In this document: positions 54,699 to 63,709 of the stretch, piece by piece
How the letters are laid out: every line of letters starts with the position of its first letter
Numbering within the stretch: the stretch's first letter is position 1
Source of the DNA: Pseudomonadota bacterium
GTDB lineage: Bacteria; Desulfobacterota; Syntrophorhabdia; Syntrophorhabdales; Syntrophorhabdaceae
Direction: 5' to 3'
Assembly (NCBI GenBank): GCA_026388275.1
Contig: JAPLKB010000063.1
Span: 1 to 64,000, forward strand
Length of the DNA: 64,000 nucleotides
Made by a program: the position numbers and the translations under genes
Notes under the pieces: generated by a model
Told to the model about the DNA's origin: nothing
Database searches by the model: none
What the model saw: only the letters and a program-made list of their open reading frames with translations

Positions 54699-55185
54699 TC
54701 ACGTAATAGATTTAGCCGGATATAAAAAAGAAGACCTAACAGTCTGTCTGGGATGCAAAATCTGTGCATCTGTTTGCACGGTCAATGACCTTTCAATCAG
54801 CACGAGTCCTCAGGAACTACTCCAGACACTCTTTCTTGGAAAGGATATTTCTGCAGATAATCCGCTGGTGCGATACTGCACGGGTTGTTACCGGTGTACC
54901 CAGGCCTGTCCCTGGGATATACGAATCCCGGAAATAGTGAGGGCTCTCAGGGATGTGCTTGCCACGGGATCGCCTTTTGAAAAGGCATTCAAAGGTTCTT
55001 TAGATATATGGGGAAGGGTTTATGAGCCATATGTGCTTCTTAAGGCAGTACCTTTTCTTATTAAAGAAGGATACTTAAAACATATGAACAGATGGATTGA
55101 ATATATGGGCATTCATTTACCCCATAAAGTTAAAAAGATAAATCCTTCAAACAATTCAAACGGCCAAAAAGGCGGAACATTATGA
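54685..55185 (+). CDS. hdrC: Heterodisulfide reductase subunit HdrC-like
   Basis: The start at 54685 (MQKTDHVIDLAGYKK) gives 166 residues; the frame is open further upstream but inside the preceding gene. Two [4Fe-4S] motifs, CLGCKICASVCTV and CTGCYRCTQACPWD, pass electrons from HdrA to HdrB. The C-terminus is lysine-rich. The stop overlaps the hdrB start by four bases. Confidence 0.92.
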   Translation: MQKTDHVIDLAGYKKEDLTVCLGCKICASVCTVNDLSISTSPQELLQTLFLGKDISADNPLVRYCTGCYRCTQACPWDIRIPEIVRALRDVLATGSPFEKAFKGSLDIWGRVYEPYVLLKAVPFLIKEGYLKHMNRWIEYMGIHLPHKVKKINPSNNSNGQKGGTL

Positions 55186-55862
55186 ATTACGGTTATTACC
55201 CGGGTTGCTCGCTCACAGGATCAGCCCACAAGTTGGATAAAGGGGTAAGGAAGGTTTTAGAAAAACAGGGTCATGTCCTTAAGGAAATCCCTGATTGGAA
55301 CTGTTGTGGTGCATTTGAATATGGCGACAGGAATGAACTTACCAACTTTTCCAAAAGAAACCTGGAAAAGGCCAGGGGTCTCTTTTCTGAGATCATTGCT
55401 CCATGCCCGGCATGCTATAAAAATCTGAAAGAGGCAGACGAGAATAATGAATTTGAAATTCAGCACCCCCTCGATCTTTTTGGAGAAGCTTTTCTTTCTT
55501 CAATGAAACAGGTGCACGATCTGAAAGGTAACGTATTTACACCATATTACGGTTGTATCCTTTTAAGGCCACGGGAAACTGCAATCACAAATAAAACAGT
55601 GATGGAAGACACAATTTCCCGCTTTGGTGGAGAAATTGCTAGCGAAAAAGTAAAGGATAAATGCTGCGGAGGGAATCAGATTTTTATTAATAAGTTTGCC
55701 ACTGAGAAGCTTTCCAGGCTTATACTTGAAAAATCAAAAGGAACGTTGGTTGTGTTCTGCCCTCTCTGTCATATGGCTTTGAAAACATTTTCAGGGGACA
55801 GGAAGGTAATTTATTTCACTGACCTTTTGCTTTATATAATGGGAGAAAAGAACACGCTATGA
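55182..55862 (+). CDS. hdrB: Heterodisulfide reductase subunit HdrB-like (two CCG domains)
   Basis: The 226-residue protein is shorter than many HdrB subunits but has both CCG domains: DWNCCGAFEYG with APCPACYKN, and KCCGGNQI with FCPLCHMALKT. These bind non-cubane [4Fe-4S] clusters where a disulfide would be reduced. YYPGCSL at the start and YYGCILLRPRE in the middle are typical. Four-base overlaps join it to hdrC and to the third hdrA. The natural disulfide is unknown in a bacterium without coenzyme M and B genes in view. Confidence 0.92.
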   Translation: MNYGYYPGCSLTGSAHKLDKGVRKVLEKQGHVLKEIPDWNCCGAFEYGDRNELTNFSKRNLEKARGLFSEIIAPCPACYKNLKEADENNEFEIQHPLDLFGEAFLSSMKQVHDLKGNVFTPYYGCILLRPRETAITNKTVMEDTISRFGGEIASEKVKDKCCGGNQIFINKFATEKLSRLILEKSKGTLVVFCPLCHMALKTFSGDRKVIYFTDLLLYIMGEKNTL

Positions 55863-57598
55863 ACGTATTGATAGTAGGCGGTGGTATAAGCGGCATTTCT
55901 GCAGCAAAGGTTGCCCTGAAGGAACATCATAATGTTACAATCCTCGAGAAAACTGCTGAGCCGGGCGGACTCATGGCGCGTATAGCCAACTGCAGGGTAG
56001 GGTTCAAGACTTTCTTTGATGAGATCGTTAATGACAGCAATCTTCAAGTAATAACAGATACTAATATTATAAACGTTAATAAAATAGATGATAAATATAT
56101 TGTAACAACTGATAATAATAAGGTAATAAATGCTGATAGAGTTATAGTTGCCACTGGCCTGTCACCATATGATCCTGTTGAGTATAAAGGAAAGAGAATA
56201 CTTACAAGCCTTGAGTACGATGCTCTTATAGATCAGCGGAAAGGAGAACTTCCCAACGATTTTAATAAGATAGGATTTGTACTCTGTGTGGGTTCACGCT
56301 CAAAAGAGTATCCTCTTTGTTCATCGGTATGCTGTTCCTATACCATACGAGAGATTAAATGGACACTACAGAGGGCAAAACCGGAGATAAAGGTTTTTTA
56401 CAATGACCTTCGTTTTTTTGGCCAGGAATTTTATATGGAAAAGGCATACAGGGATGCTGGTGTTACATTCATACGTGCCAATTCACGCTATTTTGAAGAA
56501 GACGAAAAGGGCGTAACAATCCGCTATTTTACGGACGAAGAAATCAGAGAGGAACGCTTTGATTATATAGTTTTGGCAATAGGGCTGAGGCCTAACCCTG
56601 AACTTGCAGCTTTAAGTAAACTATTCGGTTTTTCCCTCAATGAGTATGGATTTGTGAAAGAGATTGAACCATTAACCACAGATATTGAAGGGGTTTATGT
56701 GTCTGGCGGTGCACTTGAACCTATGAATATAAAGGATTCTATTCTTACTGGATTCGGAGCAGGCATGCTTGCTCTCAGGGGTAAAAATTTATCTTCAGAA
56801 ATAATTAGGAATCAGGAAATGCTTTATAAAGAAACAGAACCTGATTTACCTAAAGTTGACGGTGATTTTTCATCGTATCTATTTTATCTTGGCACTGAAA
56901 ATATTGGCACGGGTATATTCTACGAGTTTATATCCTCAAAATTTATTGCCATGGCGAGAGATTTAAAAAGGGCCGGAAAAACAGTATATGTATTCACACA
57001 AAATATGGTTATGCCTTCATATGATGAAATTGTATATGAGGATGCACGACGTGAGGGTGTTTTATTTATACACCTTGAAGAAGGAGAAAAGTTTACATTT
57101 AATCATGGCAAAGCCATTATTATGGGTCTAAAAAGACAACTCGATTTTGCTGTTGAAAGGATTATATGTTTCGACGATTATACAGATCTGTTTAAGGACA
57201 GAGAATTCCTTTCTCTTTACAGATCCGAACCTCAGCTCAGATGGTCGCCAACAAAATGGAGCAGAAAAAGATACCATGTCGGATTCATCAGGCATCCGCG
57301 TGCAGAACGTTGGGAACCGAGAGAGATTCTCGGAGCTTTAGGTGAGATGCTTCTTGATATGCAGGAGGAGAGATTATTTCCTGTTATAAATGAAGAGCGA
57401 TGCAGTGGCTGCGGTTCATGCGAGGGGGCATGTCCCCATAGTGCCATTGAGATTGAAATGCGTGAAACGTCACTGGCTATTTTCGGGCCACTGGCATCAA
57501 CAGTCGTACCAATTGCACATGTAAAGGAAGATGCCTGCGTGGGTTGTGGTCTGTGCGCATCAACATGTCCCTCTGATGTGATCAGTTATAATCCCTAA
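55859..57598 (+). CDS. hdrA: HdrA-type flavin iron-sulfur protein (third HdrA)
   Basis: The 579-residue protein starts with an FAD motif (MNVLIVGGGISGISAAKVAL) and has no long N-terminal extension. CVGSRSKEYPLCSSVCCSYT carries HdrA-type cysteines, and two C-terminal [4Fe-4S] motifs (CSGCGSCEGAC and CVGCGLCASTC) end it. Residues about 345-475 appear to repeat the plan of 170-300: each has an LG/CVG start, a VFYNDLRFFGQEF- or VYVFTQNMVMPSYDE-type strand and a GVTFIR / GVLFIH pair, but the second copy lacks the cysteines. It is the last gene of the cluster, overlapping hdrB by four bases. Confidence 0.88.
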   Translation: MNVLIVGGGISGISAAKVALKEHHNVTILEKTAEPGGLMARIANCRVGFKTFFDEIVNDSNLQVITDTNIINVNKIDDKYIVTTDNNKVINADRVIVATGLSPYDPVEYKGKRILTSLEYDALIDQRKGELPNDFNKIGFVLCVGSRSKEYPLCSSVCCSYTIREIKWTLQRAKPEIKVFYNDLRFFGQEFYMEKAYRDAGVTFIRANSRYFEEDEKGVTIRYFTDEEIREERFDYIVLAIGLRPNPELAALSKLFGFSLNEYGFVKEIEPLTTDIEGVYVSGGALEPMNIKDSILTGFGAGMLALRGKNLSSEIIRNQEMLYKETEPDLPKVDGDFSSYLFYLGTENIGTGIFYEFISSKFIAMARDLKRAGKTVYVFTQNMVMPSYDEIVYEDARREGVLFIHLEEGEKFTFNHGKAIIMGLKRQLDFAVERIICFDDYTDLFKDREFLSLYRSEPQLRWSPTKWSRKRYHVGFIRHPRAERWEPREILGALGEMLLDMQEERLFPVINEERCSGCGSCEGACPHSAIEIEMRETSLAIFGPLASTVVPIAHVKEDACVGCGLCASTCPSDVISYNP

Positions 57599-57995
57599 CA
57601 AAAAATAAGTGCGTGCAATAAAGATCTAATTGTCAATTCTATAAAATAATTTTATTAGAAACATAGATCTAAACTAAAAGTCATTATAATTTCTTAATTT
57701 CAATAGGTGTTATGAAATCAGTTTTTAAATATGATGCATGCCTCTCAGAAATGCCACACAAATGCATTTTAATGGCTCTTTAATGGAAAATATTACACAT
57801 ACCATAAATCTTGTTGTACGTGCAAATTTGAAGGTCATTTTTTTGAGAAGTAGAGTAAACATATTTAAATGGTTAACAACAAATGATATATGAAAATATC
57901 AATATTAATATAAGTACTGATAAGAGATATTATGTTAACTTTTATTTATATCTAACATATATATTTTTAATTAAAAATAGAGCTAAAAAAGACAT
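57599..57995. other. 397-base AT-rich gap between convergent genes
   Basis: The third hdrA gene and the minus-strand receiver-HD gene converge here. The stretch is very AT-rich, with no reading frame, promoter or strong hairpin that I can support. Confidence 0.5.
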
Positions 57996-59189
57996 TCAAT
58001 TTATAAAAATGTAGACTCCCCCGATAATGGGATCTACTATGTCCCGCTGGATAATTATATTAAGCATCCAATCTTCAATCCTGACATTTCTGGGAAGAAT
58101 TTTTGCACCATTTGATGAATAAATATCTTCAGCAACTATCATTCCAGTTTTAAGGTCCTCAACGGGAATCTTCTCTTTATTATAAGACAGAATTTTATCA
58201 TTTTTAATAAGATAATCTACCAAATGTGTTGCGACTACAGTATCAAGAGTTTTATTCATAAAAAGTCTTATCTGTTCGATAGCTTGCTCATTAGAAAAAC
58301 CAGAATCAAAAAGTTCTTCCTGAAAATTTATAGTTCTTAAAATTTTCGCACCAATAGTGATTTCATCCTTCATAAGCCCTTCCGGCATTCCGGAACCATT
58401 ATAGTTTTCATACTGATGATATATATCATGGGCAGCTTCTTTAAAACCGGAAATCGTAGAAACAATAATAGAACCTATAAGCGGGTGCTGATGAAATACT
58501 TCCTTTTCCTGTGCAGATAGATCTTTATATTTCTTTTTAATTATAGTATCCGGCAGACCTATCTTTCCAATTTCATGCAAAATAGCACCAAAAACTATTT
58601 TTTTTGCTTCATCTTCATTTATATCCATATTTACAGAAATATGTTGCGATATTTCCCTTGCTAAATGAGCACGATCACTCGCACCAGGTATCTGTACTTC
58701 AAGTATCTTCAGCAGGATTGCAATTAATTCCTCAAAGTTTTTTTTAAGAAGTTGATTGGCATTTTCAAGCTTTTCTTTTTCTTCAATCAATTCGTTTTGA
58801 AGACCTTTTATCCTTAAAAAAGCCTTCACTTTACCAAGCAATACGCTTGCAGAAACAGTTTTTTCAATATAATCGTCAGCCCCTTCTTCAAGACCTGTCA
58901 CTTTTTTAATGATATCTGTTTCAGATGTAAGAAGAATAAAAATAGTCTTATTTAAATCAACATTTTTTTTAATATATCTGCAAAATTCAAATCCGTTTTT
59001 CCCTGGCATGTAATAATCACTTATGATGATGTCAGGCTTGTTTTCATGAGCAACAGCGATACCTTCATCAGCATCCTTAGCTTGTTTTATTTCATATAAC
59101 TGTTCTTTTGACAGTACAACTTCAAGTATTTTTAATGAGACAGGATCATCATCTACAATCAATATTTTTGGTTTGTTAAATGTATTCAT
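57996..59189 (-). CDS. Receiver domain fused to a degenerate HD-GYP-like domain
   Basis: The 397-residue protein has a receiver domain (acidic IVDDDP, phospho-acceptor Asp58 in IIISDYYMPG), a coiled coil at about 125-155 (NELIEEKEKLENANQLLKKN) and an HD-type domain. In HD-GYP enzymes the motif HDIGKIG is followed by a GYP triplet and the domain cleaves cyclic di-GMP. Here HD is HE in LHEIGKIGLPD and GYP is GMP in YNGSGMPEG. HHPLIG is kept. It may be a signal-binding rather than a hydrolysing domain, or the substitution may be tolerated. The start overlaps motB by four bases. Confidence 0.85.
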   Translation of the reverse strand: MNTFNKPKILIVDDDPVSLKILEVVLSKEQLYEIKQAKDADEGIAVAHENKPDIIISDYYMPGKNGFEFCRYIKKNVDLNKTIFILLTSETDIIKKVTGLEEGADDYIEKTVSASVLLGKVKAFLRIKGLQNELIEEKEKLENANQLLKKNFEELIAILLKILEVQIPGASDRAHLAREISQHISVNMDINEDEAKKIVFGAILHEIGKIGLPDTIIKKKYKDLSAQEKEVFHQHPLIGSIIVSTISGFKEAAHDIYHQYENYNGSGMPEGLMKDEITIGAKILRTINFQEELFDSGFSNEQAIEQIRLFMNKTLDTVVATHLVDYLIKNDKILSYNKEKIPVEDLKTGMIVAEDIYSSNGAKILPRNVRIEDWMLNIIIQRDIVDPIIGGVYIFIN

Positions 59190-60058
59190 TTTTTTTCATT
59201 TCCTGGATTGGGAGGTATATTCTGTGGTTTGTTTTCATTAAGTGGATTAGCAGGTGCATTCTGTGATTTACTTTCACTAACTGGTTGTTTTGCTATTGCG
59301 ACGATAATATTCACACGTCTATTTATATAATCCAAAGGCTTGTCAGGCTGTTTGAGATTACGATCTGCATATCCGCGTATTTCACTAACCTGATCTTTCC
59401 TTAGTCCGTTCTCATCCAGCAGTTTTCGTGCTGCATTTGCTCTATCAGCACTTAATTCCCAGTTTGAATAACCATGAGTTACATAGGGCCTTGCATCTGT
59501 ATACCCTTCAATAATTACTTTGTTTGGCAATTTTCCAATTTCCGTAGCCATCATTTTTAAAAGTTTTATTGTCTCAGGTTTTACTTTTGCGCTACCAACA
59601 TCAAAAAATAAACCTTTAGAATCTTCAATCAGTTCTATTTTCATACCATCTTTACTTACAGAAATTTGCATCTTGTCTATAAACTTTTCAAAAACAGGGG
59701 TTGAAGAAACTATGCCCTCAATCTTTTTCCCTTCGGCTGCCAGCATTTCCATTTCCAACTGAGTCTTATCCTTTTTAGCAACTTCAACTTTTGTTGATAA
59801 ATCCAGTTTTGATGATGTTCCTTCGGATCCGGGAAGGATACCTTTTCCACCGGTAAAAACATTCGGGTTTGTAAAATACATGGAAATAGCTTCTTTTACT
59901 GGATTACTCTGGCCGAGTATCCATAAAACAATAAACAATGCCATCATGGCAGTAACAAAATCAGCGTATGCAACTTTCCATGCACCACCATGGGCACCGC
60001 CATGTCCTTTTTTCTTTATTACTATCCTGATTGGAGCATTAGATTTTTCATCGCTCAT
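59186..60058 (-). CDS. motB: Flagellar motor stator protein MotB
   Basis: The 290-residue protein has the MotB pattern: one N-terminal membrane helix with the proton- or ion-binding Asp33 in KVAYADFVTAMMALFIVLWILG, a plug region and an OmpA-like peptidoglycan-binding domain (EGYTDARPYVTHGYSNWELSADRANAARKLL, near residues 175-265). The C-terminus is a Pro/Asn-rich tail (ENKPQNIPPNPGNEKK) that is unusually long. With MotA it forms the ion channel that drives flagellar rotation. Four-base overlaps join it to motA and to the receiver gene. Confidence 0.94.
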   Translation of the reverse strand: MSDEKSNAPIRIVIKKKGHGGAHGGAWKVAYADFVTAMMALFIVLWILGQSNPVKEAISMYFTNPNVFTGGKGILPGSEGTSSKLDLSTKVEVAKKDKTQLEMEMLAAEGKKIEGIVSSTPVFEKFIDKMQISVSKDGMKIELIEDSKGLFFDVGSAKVKPETIKLLKMMATEIGKLPNKVIIEGYTDARPYVTHGYSNWELSADRANAARKLLDENGLRKDQVSEIRGYADRNLKQPDKPLDYINRRVNIIVAIAKQPVSESKSQNAPANPLNENKPQNIPPNPGNEKK

Positions 60059-60909
60059 TTTACACCTTTAACATATTCTTCCATTTCCTGAAATGTAGGG
60101 CGAAAATCATTTGATATAGCACGTCGTGCAAATTCTACGGCAACAATAGGGTTTAATCCTTTTGCAGCACAGATTAATCCTGATTTTGCCACGTTAAAAA
60201 TACTTGATTCATCCTGGGTGGACAGTTCTATGTTCGTGGCAAGAGGTTGGATCAAACCATAAGATAAGAAAATGCCAAGGAATGTGCCGACAAGGGCTGC
60301 GGCAACTTTTTGTCCGATTATTTCAGGCGGTCCGTTAATTGCCTGCATTGTAATAACGATACCAAGGACTGCAGCAACAATACCCAAACCAGGAAGCGCA
60401 TCGCCTATTTTCTGCAGTATAGCGCTGGGCTTTAATCCTTCCTCATGGTGCAGTTCAATATCGGCATCCATAATCATCTCAATTTCATATGGGGCTACCC
60501 CACCCATAACGACAAGTCTCAGCGTATCTGTTATAAACAGTAAAAGGTGAAACTCGTTTAGAAACGCAATATATTTTGAAAATACAGCACTCTCAGCTGG
60601 CCGTTCGACATGTGATTCAAGGGCGATCAGACCCTCCTTTCTTATAATCATGGAAAGCTCATATAATAATTTCAAAAGTTCAAGAAATGTTTGTTTACTT
60701 ATTTTACTACCCTTTAATGTGCCTATAAGCTTTTTCACTATCAGGCTCAATAATTTTGACGGTGCTGAAATAAGAAGTGCACCTATTGCAGCCCCTCCAA
60801 TAATAATAAACTCAGAGGGCTGATATAAAACAAGAAGCGGGCCGTGATGCATCACATATCCACCTATTACTGAGCAAAAAACAACTGCTATGCCAATAAT
60901 TGCAAACAT
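60055..60909 (-). CDS. motA: Flagellar motor stator protein MotA
   Basis: The 284-residue membrane protein has four helices and the MotA markers: GGAAIGALLISAP, the cytoplasmic loop with LRLVVMGGVAPYEIEMIMDADIELHHEE (which holds the rotor-contacting charges), and DALPGLGIVAAVLGIVITM. The stator motor uses H+ or Na+. It follows the hybrid kinase gene by 16 bases and overlaps motB by four, so the three genes likely share a transcript. Confidence 0.95.
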   Translation of the reverse strand: MFAIIGIAVVFCSVIGGYVMHHGPLLVLYQPSEFIIIGGAAIGALLISAPSKLLSLIVKKLIGTLKGSKISKQTFLELLKLLYELSMIIRKEGLIALESHVERPAESAVFSKYIAFLNEFHLLLFITDTLRLVVMGGVAPYEIEMIMDADIELHHEEGLKPSAILQKIGDALPGLGIVAAVLGIVITMQAINGPPEIIGQKVAAALVGTFLGIFLSYGLIQPLATNIELSTQDESSIFNVAKSGLICAAKGLNPIVAVEFARRAISNDFRPTFQEMEEYVKGVK

Positions 60910-60925
60910 TAATCTCTCCTCACAT

Positions 60926-63709
60926 TCAGCTAAGTTTAACTTCTGTTAGAACATCCTTAAGTTCAATAAATTGATTCTCAATAGTATCAATAAGCGGCTT
61001 TATCATTTCAAGATTACTCTGTTTTGCGGCAAGTTCAATATCCTGGGCTGTTTTATTAATGGTTCCTACACAAAAATTTGCAGATGCTCCTTTAATAGAA
61101 TGTGCACATCTCTGAATTAAGATAATGTCACCTTTTTCAAAACATTCTCTTAGTCTTGATAGCTGGATAGGTGTGTCACTCAAATATACATCCATTATTT
61201 CCTTCACAAGTTTTTCATCAATGCCCAGACGTTTCATTAATGCATCCATATCAAAAACAGCATTATTGAATACAGGCATTTTTTCCATATGCTCTTCTTC
61301 TTTATTAAAAACCACTTTTTCGATTGCTTCAATAATTTTTTCCGGAAAAACAGGTTTTGATATATAATCGTCCATACCGGCCTTAATGCAGCGCTCTTTA
61401 TCTCCATACATTGCATCGGCTGTCATGGCAACTATATGGGTATGACGGCCGATGATCTTTTCTTTTTCACGTATTAATCTGGTAGCTTCAAACCCGTCCA
61501 TTTCCGGCATATGTACATCCATAAAGATAAGATCATATTTATGTTGCTGCGACGATTTAACGGCTTCTCTCCCGTTATTCACAATATCTGCTTCAAATCC
61601 CATTTTATTTAGCATCATTAAAAGCAGTTTTTGATTCGGTATATTGTCTTCTGCAACGAGAATATGTATGCTGCGCTTCTTATCTTCAGCAATAGTAAAG
61701 CGTGTAATAATTCGTCTTTGATCAGGCTCAATTTTGCCCTCATGTATTACTGAGAGTAAACAATCATAAAGTTGGGAGCCTTTTGCAGGTTTTGTAAGAA
61801 AAGCTGAAAAGCCTATTTCTTTCATCCTGTTTACATCACCTCTTTTGCCGAACGATGTGAGCATAATCAATATTGTTTCACTGAGATTTATATCATTTTT
61901 TATCATCCTCCCCAGAGTCTCTCCGTCTCTTTCTGGCATATTCATATCTAATATTGCAATTGTAAAAGGATCGTTTTGTTTTATGCCATGAAAAAGCATG
62001 TCTAATGCCTCTCCTGCTCCTCCAGCTTTATCATATTTAAATCCCCAAAAATCAAGCATTTTACTTAAGACATAACAATTTGTCTTATTGTCATCTACAA
62101 TGAGGATACGCTGATTGGTTTTGTCTATGGGCGTATGAAATGTTTCGGGTACGGTTTTTGATTGTTTTTCAAAAATAGCAGTGAACCAGAAGGTTGAACC
62201 TTTTCCATCCTCACTTTTTACGCCAATTTTGCCCCCCATCATCTCTACAAGGTTTTTTGATATTGCAAGACCAAGACCTGTGCCTCCATACTTCCGTGTT
62301 ATCGACGAATCTATTTGAGAAAAAGATTTAAAAAGTTTCTGCAACTTGTCTTCAGGTATACCGGGGCCCGTATCAGTTATTGAGAAACTGGGTGCTACAT
62401 TCACCTCATTTTCATATGCAAGGCCTACCATAACAGATACTGCACCTTTTTCTGTAAACTTTATAGAATTACCAATGATATTAAGTAAAATCTGTCGAAG
62501 CCTCCCAGGATCACCACGAAGCAAAGACGGGACATCAGGATTGATAAAACATACCAATTCCAGGCCTTTTTCATTTGCTTTAACTGCAAGTGTGTCTATT
62601 GTGTCCTCTATGGTAATATGTAAATCAAAATCAATTTTTTCAAAATCCATCTTTCCGGCTTCAATTTTAGAAAAATCCAATATATCATTAATAATATTAA
62701 GTAAGGCATTCGCAGATGTTTTTGTTATTTCAAGAAGTTCTCTCTGTCCCTGTGTAAGTTCGGTGTCCAGTATTAAATTTGTCATACCAATAATGGCATT
62801 CATGGGGGTTCGTATCTCATGACTCATATTAGCAAGAAAGTCTGATTTTGCCTTATTTGCAGCATTAGAATCTTCCATTGCTTTTTTCATTACCTCTTCA
62901 GCTTGTTTTTGCTCGGTAATATCAATTACAACCCCGACGATGCCTGCAAGCACACCATCTGAATTTGTAAATGTGGCTTTTTTTGTTATAATTTCTCTAT
63001 TTATTCCCTTTTGATCTGCATAATTCAACCTATAAGTTTTTTGTCCAGGATTGTTGATAAGTTCCATATCAGAGGCAAAATGTAGGGATACTTCTTCATA
63101 TGTATAATTTAGCTCCATTAATGTTTTGCCAATTAGTTCCTCTCTTGTAATACCCCTGTATTGCTCAAATGCTTTGTTGCAACCGAGATATAGACCATTT
63201 ATATCTTTGTAAAAGATAGGGTTCGGTACATCATCGATAAGGGTTTGCAGAAAGTTTATTTGTTCGCTTAATTTGTCTTCAGTCTTTTTCCTTTCAGTTA
63301 TATCTCTGAGAAAAGCAAGTGATGCCGGTTCGTTATTATATATAGTTTTTACTGCAGAAACTTCTATATATATAATTTTATCTTCTTTTGTAATTCCCTT
63401 AAATTCATAACTTAATGGAACTGAACGACCACTTTGCCACCGTCTGTTTAATGCCGAAACCCTTTCTCTGTCATCAGAGTGAATAGTTATGGCAATATCT
63501 TTGCCAATCACTTCTTCCGGTGAACCATATTCAAACATATCAAGATATTTTTTGTTTACATATTGCAGTCTGTCTCCCTTTACCAGGGCAATTCCATCAT
63601 TCGAATTTTCTATGGCTGTCTTGTACCATTTTTCCTCAATCCCCGTAGAGCTTTTATTATCCTGTTGAGCAATAAATTCTGAATAAGTATCTTGTTTGTT
63701 TTCGTCCAT
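60926..63709 (-). CDS. Hybrid sensor kinase: PAS-PAS-HisKA-HATPase-REC-REC-Hpt
   Basis: The 927-residue protein has two PAS domains (about 25-140 and 145-265), a HisKA domain with FLANMSHEIRTPMNAIIGM, a HATPase domain (DTGPGIPEDKLQKLFKSFSQID, GGTGLGLAISKNLV), two receiver domains (ILIVDDNKTNC with AILDMNMPERDG, then ILVAEDNIPNQ with LIFMDVHMPEMDG) and a C-terminal Hpt domain with AHSIKGASANF. It has no membrane helix. Phosphate can move to the receiver-HD protein in the same operon (inference). It is first in the operon kinase-motA-motB-receiver-HD, suggesting control of motor speed or motility. Confidence 0.95.
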   Translation of the reverse strand: MDENKQDTYSEFIAQQDNKSSTGIEEKWYKTAIENSNDGIALVKGDRLQYVNKKYLDMFEYGSPEEVIGKDIAITIHSDDRERVSALNRRWQSGRSVPLSYEFKGITKEDKIIYIEVSAVKTIYNNEPASLAFLRDITERKKTEDKLSEQINFLQTLIDDVPNPIFYKDINGLYLGCNKAFEQYRGITREELIGKTLMELNYTYEEVSLHFASDMELINNPGQKTYRLNYADQKGINREIITKKATFTNSDGVLAGIVGVVIDITEQKQAEEVMKKAMEDSNAANKAKSDFLANMSHEIRTPMNAIIGMTNLILDTELTQGQRELLEITKTSANALLNIINDILDFSKIEAGKMDFEKIDFDLHITIEDTIDTLAVKANEKGLELVCFINPDVPSLLRGDPGRLRQILLNIIGNSIKFTEKGAVSVMVGLAYENEVNVAPSFSITDTGPGIPEDKLQKLFKSFSQIDSSITRKYGGTGLGLAISKNLVEMMGGKIGVKSEDGKGSTFWFTAIFEKQSKTVPETFHTPIDKTNQRILIVDDNKTNCYVLSKMLDFWGFKYDKAGGAGEALDMLFHGIKQNDPFTIAILDMNMPERDGETLGRMIKNDINLSETILIMLTSFGKRGDVNRMKEIGFSAFLTKPAKGSQLYDCLLSVIHEGKIEPDQRRIITRFTIAEDKKRSIHILVAEDNIPNQKLLLMMLNKMGFEADIVNNGREAVKSSQQHKYDLIFMDVHMPEMDGFEATRLIREKEKIIGRHTHIVAMTADAMYGDKERCIKAGMDDYISKPVFPEKIIEAIEKVVFNKEEEHMEKMPVFNNAVFDMDALMKRLGIDEKLVKEIMDVYLSDTPIQLSRLRECFEKGDIILIQRCAHSIKGASANFCVGTINKTAQDIELAAKQSNLEMIKPLIDTIENQFIELKDVLTEVKLS

